Origin: Shinisaurus crocodilurus
Lineage: Eukaryota > Chordata > Lepidosauria > Squamata > Shinisauridae
DNA length: 64,000 nucleotides
Direction of reading: 5' to 3'
Assembly (NCBI GenBank): GCA_021292165.1
Contig: CM037880.1
Location: forward strand, 224,780,467 to 224,844,466
Below, in pieces: positions 40,301-46,300 of this stretch. How positions within the stretch are numbered: the first letter of the stretch is position 1; the number at the start of each line of letters is the position of its first letter. The translations under genes were made by a program, and so were the position numbers. A model generated the notes under the pieces. The model did no database searches. It worked only from the letters and a program-made list of their open reading frames with translations, and was not told the DNA's origin.

Positions 40301-43300
40301 CCTGCAGAGGGAGCTTCTGCAAGCAGAGCCATCCTCTCACAGAAGGCAAGTCCTGGATCTAACCCTTCCCCATTCCTGCACCAGAAACCCCGTTAGGTGT
40401 CCAGACTGTGCCTGGAACCCACCATATAACAGCAGGTCATACTCCCAGTCCAGAAATGTTTCTCCCCTGCACTGGAAGCTGTGGTTACAAGCTGGATTCC
40501 AGTGGAGGTGGAATGCCACCCCATCCCTAAGAATGACACAGAGGAGGGGAAAACTCCATACACGCCAAGTTTCCAGCAATCACTACAAGGAAATTTGGCC
40601 AGTACTGTGCTTTCAACTGCAATAATCCTTGATGTCCCAGAGGAAGAGAAACAAACCATATCACGTGTCAAGGAAGAACGACCCTTTCCAACCCTTATGG
40701 GCTAAAACTGTAGCACTGGAAAAGAAATCCGAGGATGCCCGTCATAAGATCAGCCAGCTCTGTCTTGACCCCATCACCTTTACATCCAGAGAGAGAACAA
40801 AATGTCTAATGTGAAAGAACGCTCTTCTTGCTTTACCTCTGGGGGCAAATTTCTCTCTCCGTCCATGTTGCAATGGCAATGCTCAAACTAAAAAGAAACA
40901 GAAGGCACCAGTGTTAGCATTTAATTTCCAAGGAGGACAAAATTCTAGAAGGAATCCTTGTAAACTGGTTTGCCTACAAAAACACCCAGAGCATTTCATA
41001 ATCTAGTTTCTGATTTTAACAGCCGACACAGTTGAGCCCCCGCGGGATGACTTGGGAATACATCCTAAGGAGATGGCATCAGTTCATCGGCAAATTTTAC
41101 ACATCACTCATTGGCATCATGAGCAGAACATTCCTACAAACGTGGACAAAGCCAAGGATATTCATGAACTCTCTGGTGTGACAGCAAACTGGGAAACGAA
41201 AGCTTTTAGGCCTGATTTCAGCTTTTATTTATTTAAAATGTTTATAATTGACCGTTTGGTGCAAACAGCGCCCCCATAGACATGTACAAAAAGAAAGAGG
41301 ACACGAACAGAAATCCAAAGCGAACCAGATTAACAGAGCAGAATGAACTCCACATTAAAACCCCTTAAAAGTTGAAGGATTACAGCACGGACCACCATGG
41401 CCTTCTCCAGGAAGGGGTGGAACCGGCCAAAGGGTCTCCTGGCCACAGCAGCCACCCAAGAGCAGGGCAAGATCCAGCAGCACCCCCAGGCTGTGAACCT
41501 GATCCTTCAGAGGATCCTGAACTCCTCTTCTCCAAATCCCAGGTGACCTTGTCTACCGACCGACCATTAGAACCCCCTGCAGACAGTCGTCGCGCCCACA
41601 CCGAGACAGACAGACAGACAAGCATGCTAGGGAAGCGAAAGTCCCACCAGGAAGTAAAAGGGAGAGTTTGGCTGGCGGATGTGGGCTCCGGGGACCGTCC
41701 TGCTCACAGCTGGGTTGCCAAAAGTAACAGTGTCTCCTTCCTGCAAGGCTACTTTACCTGCACACAAAGAAGTTTTTAAAAGATCAGCTTAAAGAACTTT
41801 TTTGTTTTACGTTATTTACGTACTTCCCAAAGATTCCCGATCCCAAAGCTTCTGATCCAAAAGCAAATACAGTAGTACCTTGGATTGCGAGCATAATTCG
41901 TTCCGGAAACGTGCTTGTAATCCAAAGCACTTGTATATCAAAGTGAAATTCCCCATAAGAAATTTGTACACATATTTTTAATTTAAGCTGCAATAAAGAA
42001 TGATAGTGTAAAAGTCTTCATTTTTCTTGACTGCACTACAGTACTTGTATTGCAAGACGTCGCTTGTTTATCAAGTTAAAATTTATTTTAAAAATTTGCT
42101 TGTCTTGCAAAACACTTGCAGACCAAGTTAATTGCAATCCAAGGTTTTACTGTATATTAACTAGAAAAGAGGCCACTAGTCAGCCCTCGCAAGCAAAACT
42201 ATTCTTTCTCTGAGAAGAAAAAGCAACACTCTCATTTATTTATTCATTTAACTTCTATACTGCCCAACAGCCGAAGCTCCTGGGGTGGTGCAGTTCCTAA
42301 ACAAGACCATGACACAATAAAAACAACCCCCCAAAATTCTGTCCATAATACAAAATTTAAAAACAGTTTAAAATTTTGTTTTTACTTATTCACTTATTTG
42401 ATCATCACACACTTCTACATAAAAATGTACCTAAAGCAGATAACAAGAACATCAATACAAATACTAAAAATTGTAAGGGAAAAAAGCAAAGCACAGTATA
42501 ACAGACACAATTAAAATCAGCAAAGAGAATTTTCAAATGCCTGACTGAACAAAATACAGTACAAGGCTGCACCTTGAATGCCTCCAGATTGGGAGAGCCC
42601 ACCACCTCCCTAGGTAGTTGGTTCCATTGTCTTATTGCTCTGACAGTCAGGAAATTTTTCCTGATGTTTAGGTGGAATCTGGGTTCCTGTAACGTGAGCC
42701 CATTATTCCGTGTCCTGCAAACTGGGATGATCGAGAAGAGATCCTGGCCCTCCTCTGTGTGACAACCCTTCAAGTACTGGAAGAGTGCGATCATATCTCC
42801 CCTCAGTCTCCTCTTCTGAAGGCTAAACATGCCCAGTTCTTTCAGTCTCTCCTCATAGGGCCTTGTTTCCAGTCCCTTTATCATCCTTGTTGCCCTCCTC
42901 TGAACCCTCTCCAGTTTGTCTACGTCCTTCTTAAAGTGTGGTGCCCAGAACTGGACGCAATACTCAAGATGAGGCCTAACCAGTGCGGAGTAAAGGGGAA
43001 TTATCACTTCCCGCGATTTGGAAGCTCATCATCATCATCATCAGGCGATCACTCGTGACCGAGTAAGATTGTCTTCCGGGATAAAAGGAGGAAATTCTAA
43101 AGAAGATTGTGTAGACTCTAGCAATGGGTCCGTAAGTGACTGTGGAGGCCAATTCTAGATCCACACAGCTTCCCACAGTGAGGACACAGGTTACCAGATA
43201 GAAGATGGTCCTGTAAAGGATTCATTTGACGTGCTTTTCGCTTAGCACGTTTCTCCCTTTCACCTTGCACTCGGGCTTCTTCAAAGTCCATGGAACCTTT

Positions 43301-46300
43301 GTGAAAGGCCAACCTCCATTTAGATCGTTCATGGGCCAGAGCTTCCCAGTTTTCGATGTTTATATTGCATTTTTTTAGATTAGCCTTATGAACATCTTTA
43401 AACCTCTTATATTGACCACCGATATTTCGCTTTCCATCCTTGAGTTGGGAGTAAAGTAACTGCTTTGGGAGACGGCAGTCAGGCATTCGAACAACATGAC
43501 CGGTCCACTGAAGTTGGCGTTGAAGGATCATTTTTTCAATGCTAGTAGTCTTTGCTTCTTCCAGTACACTGACATTTGTTCGCCTATCTTCCCAAGTAAT
43601 TTGCAGGATTTTCCGGAGGCAACGTTGATGAAACCTTTCAAGGAGGTGGAAGTAACGTTTATAGATAGTCCATGTTTCGCAGGCATACAATAAAGTTGGT
43701 AATACAATGGCTTCATAAACCAGTGTTTTGGTCTTCTTACAAATATCCCGATCCTCGAACACTCTATGTTTCATTCGAGAAAATGCGGCACTTGCGGAGC
43801 TCAGACGATGCTGGATTTCACTGTCGATGTTAGCTGTAACAGAAAGATAGCTGCCAAGATAGAGAAAATGATCGACATTTTCCAGTATTGTCCCGCCAAG
43901 CTGGATAGATGGCATCACCAAAGGATTGGCTTGCACTTGCTGATGAAGCACTTTGGTTTTTTTGATGTTAAGTGAGAGACCAAGTTTTTCGTATGCTTCT
44001 GCAAAAGCATTTAGGATAGTTTGGAGATCATCCTCTGAATGTGCGGAGACCACATTATCATCAGCATACTGAAGTTCCACAACGGAGGTTGTAATTACCT
44101 TACTTTTTGCTTTCAGCCTGCTGAGATTAAAAAGCTTTCCATCTGTTCGATATATAATTCCCACACCGGTGGGAAGTTTCCCCTCGACAAGATGTAAAAC
44201 CATGGCGATGAAAATGGCAAATAATGTTGGGGCGATAACACATCCCTGTTTAACACCTGATCCCACTTTAAATGGAGCACCATGAGAGCCGTTGTTGTCC
44301 AAAACGGTTGCCGTCATGTTGTCATGGAGAAGTCGCAAGATATTCACAAATTTATTGGGGCATCCAATTTTCATAAGGATAGTCCAGAGAGCTGTACGGT
44401 CTACAGTATCAAAGGCCTTAGCCAAATCGATAAATGCCATATAAAGGGGTTGATTTTGCTCCCGGCATTTTTCTTGGACCTGATGTTTAGGTGGAATCTG
44501 GGTTCCTGTAACGTGAGCCCATTATTCCGTGTCCTGCAAACTGGGATGATCGAGAAGAGATCCTGGCCCTCCTCTGTGTGACAACCCTTCAAGTACTGGA
44601 AGAGTGCGATCATATCTCCCCTCAGTCTCCTCTTCTGAAGGCTAAACATGCCCAGTTCTTTCAGTCTCTCCTCATAGGGCCTTGTTTCCAGTCCCTTTAT
44701 CATCCTTGTTGCCCTCCTCTGAACCCTCTCCAGTTTGTCTACGTCCTTCTTAAAGTGTGGTGCCCAGAACTGGACGCAATACTCAAGATGAGGCCTAACC
44801 AGTGCGGAGTAAAGGGGAATTATCACTTCCCGCGATTTGGAAGCTATACTTCTATTAATACAGCCCAAAATTGCATTTGCCTTCTTTGCAGCCACATCGC
44901 ATTGCTGGCTCATATTCAGTTTGTGATCTACCACAATTCCAAGATCCTTCTCACTTGTAGTATTGTTGAGCCAAGTGTCCCCATTCTGTAACTCTGCATT
45001 TGGTTTCCTCTCCCTAGGTGCAGCACTTGGCATTTATCCCTATTAAATTTCATTCTGTTGTTTTCGGCCCAGCGCTCCAGCCTATCGAGGTCACTTTGAA
45101 TTTTGTTTCTGTCTTCCAGAGTATTAGCTGTTCCACCCAACTTTGTGTCATCTGCAAATTTGATAAGCATTCCCTGTACCTCCTCATCCAAGTCATTAAT
45201 AAAAATGTTGAAGAGCACCGGGCCCAGGACTGAGCCCTGTGGTACCCCGCTCGTTACCTCTCCCCAGTTTGAGAAGGAACCATTGATAAGCACTCTTTGA
45301 GTCTAATTCTGTAGCCAATTGTGGATCCACCTGATAGCTGTATCAGGTGGATTCCAAGCTGTAAAAGAAGCAGCTTCAGTCCAAATTGGAAGGTCCAGCC
45401 TTGGTGCTAAGGAACATTTGCTACATACCTAACTACCCGTGGTGTTTTATCTTATTCTGGCAGATATGCTAACTTCTTTGGTCTGCAACAGCACAGCTCT
45501 ATTTTTTCTTTTCTTTTTATACAACCCAGACAAAATGATCTCAACCTGGCAGCAAATCCAGAGTTTCTTTCAGCCAAGCCTCTTTGACCCAAAGAGCCTT
45601 GTTTTCTGGCAGGACAGTCAACACTACTCACCGCTGATCCGGATGTCATTGACATACACCCCCGTCAGGCTGGAATCCACAAGCTCATAGGTGCCGGTGG
45701 TCCAAATCACGCGGGCATGGATGCGGGATATATACTTGCCCCCGCTTGGGGCAGCAGAGCTGAGGAAGTAGTCAACAACCTCTCGGTTCCTGCCGATCAG
45801 CGTTACAGTCTTACAAAAACTTGGGAGAGAGAAAAAACAGTTTCCTGGAGTCACTGCTTATTATCCCCTTTATGCACAAAGTTCAGCGAGAAAGCAAGCA
45901 TGCGGATTTTCCCGCTTCTCTGAACCACGCAGCCACGTATGGCTTGCTTCCATTAATTTATTCATTCATTTAAAATATTTATATATCATCCTTTATCAAA
46001 AATTGGTTCCAGGATGCTTCACAATATAATTAAAAATACAATCCCCAAACATCACAGAATGCAAAGATTAAACCAGCGGACAAACGCTTGCAGATGTGCC
46101 ATACTTACAATATATGGGTGAATAAAAAGGTTTTCGGCTGGTGCCTAAAAAAAAGGTTATCACGTTGGCACCAGGCAAGCCTCCCCGGAGGGGCATCCGG
46201 AAACTGGAGTGCCAGAGCCCGAAAAGCCCTCGCCATGGCTGGCCACGGCCTCTCCTCCAAGGGGTGGTCTTCGCGGAAGGGCCTCAGCAGCTCATAAAGG

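Noticed and set aside
39777..40625. Plus-strand frame of 282 codons
   Set aside because: It begins inside a MITE and continues through intron sequence. No domain, no splice context, no repeat of the pattern elsewhere.
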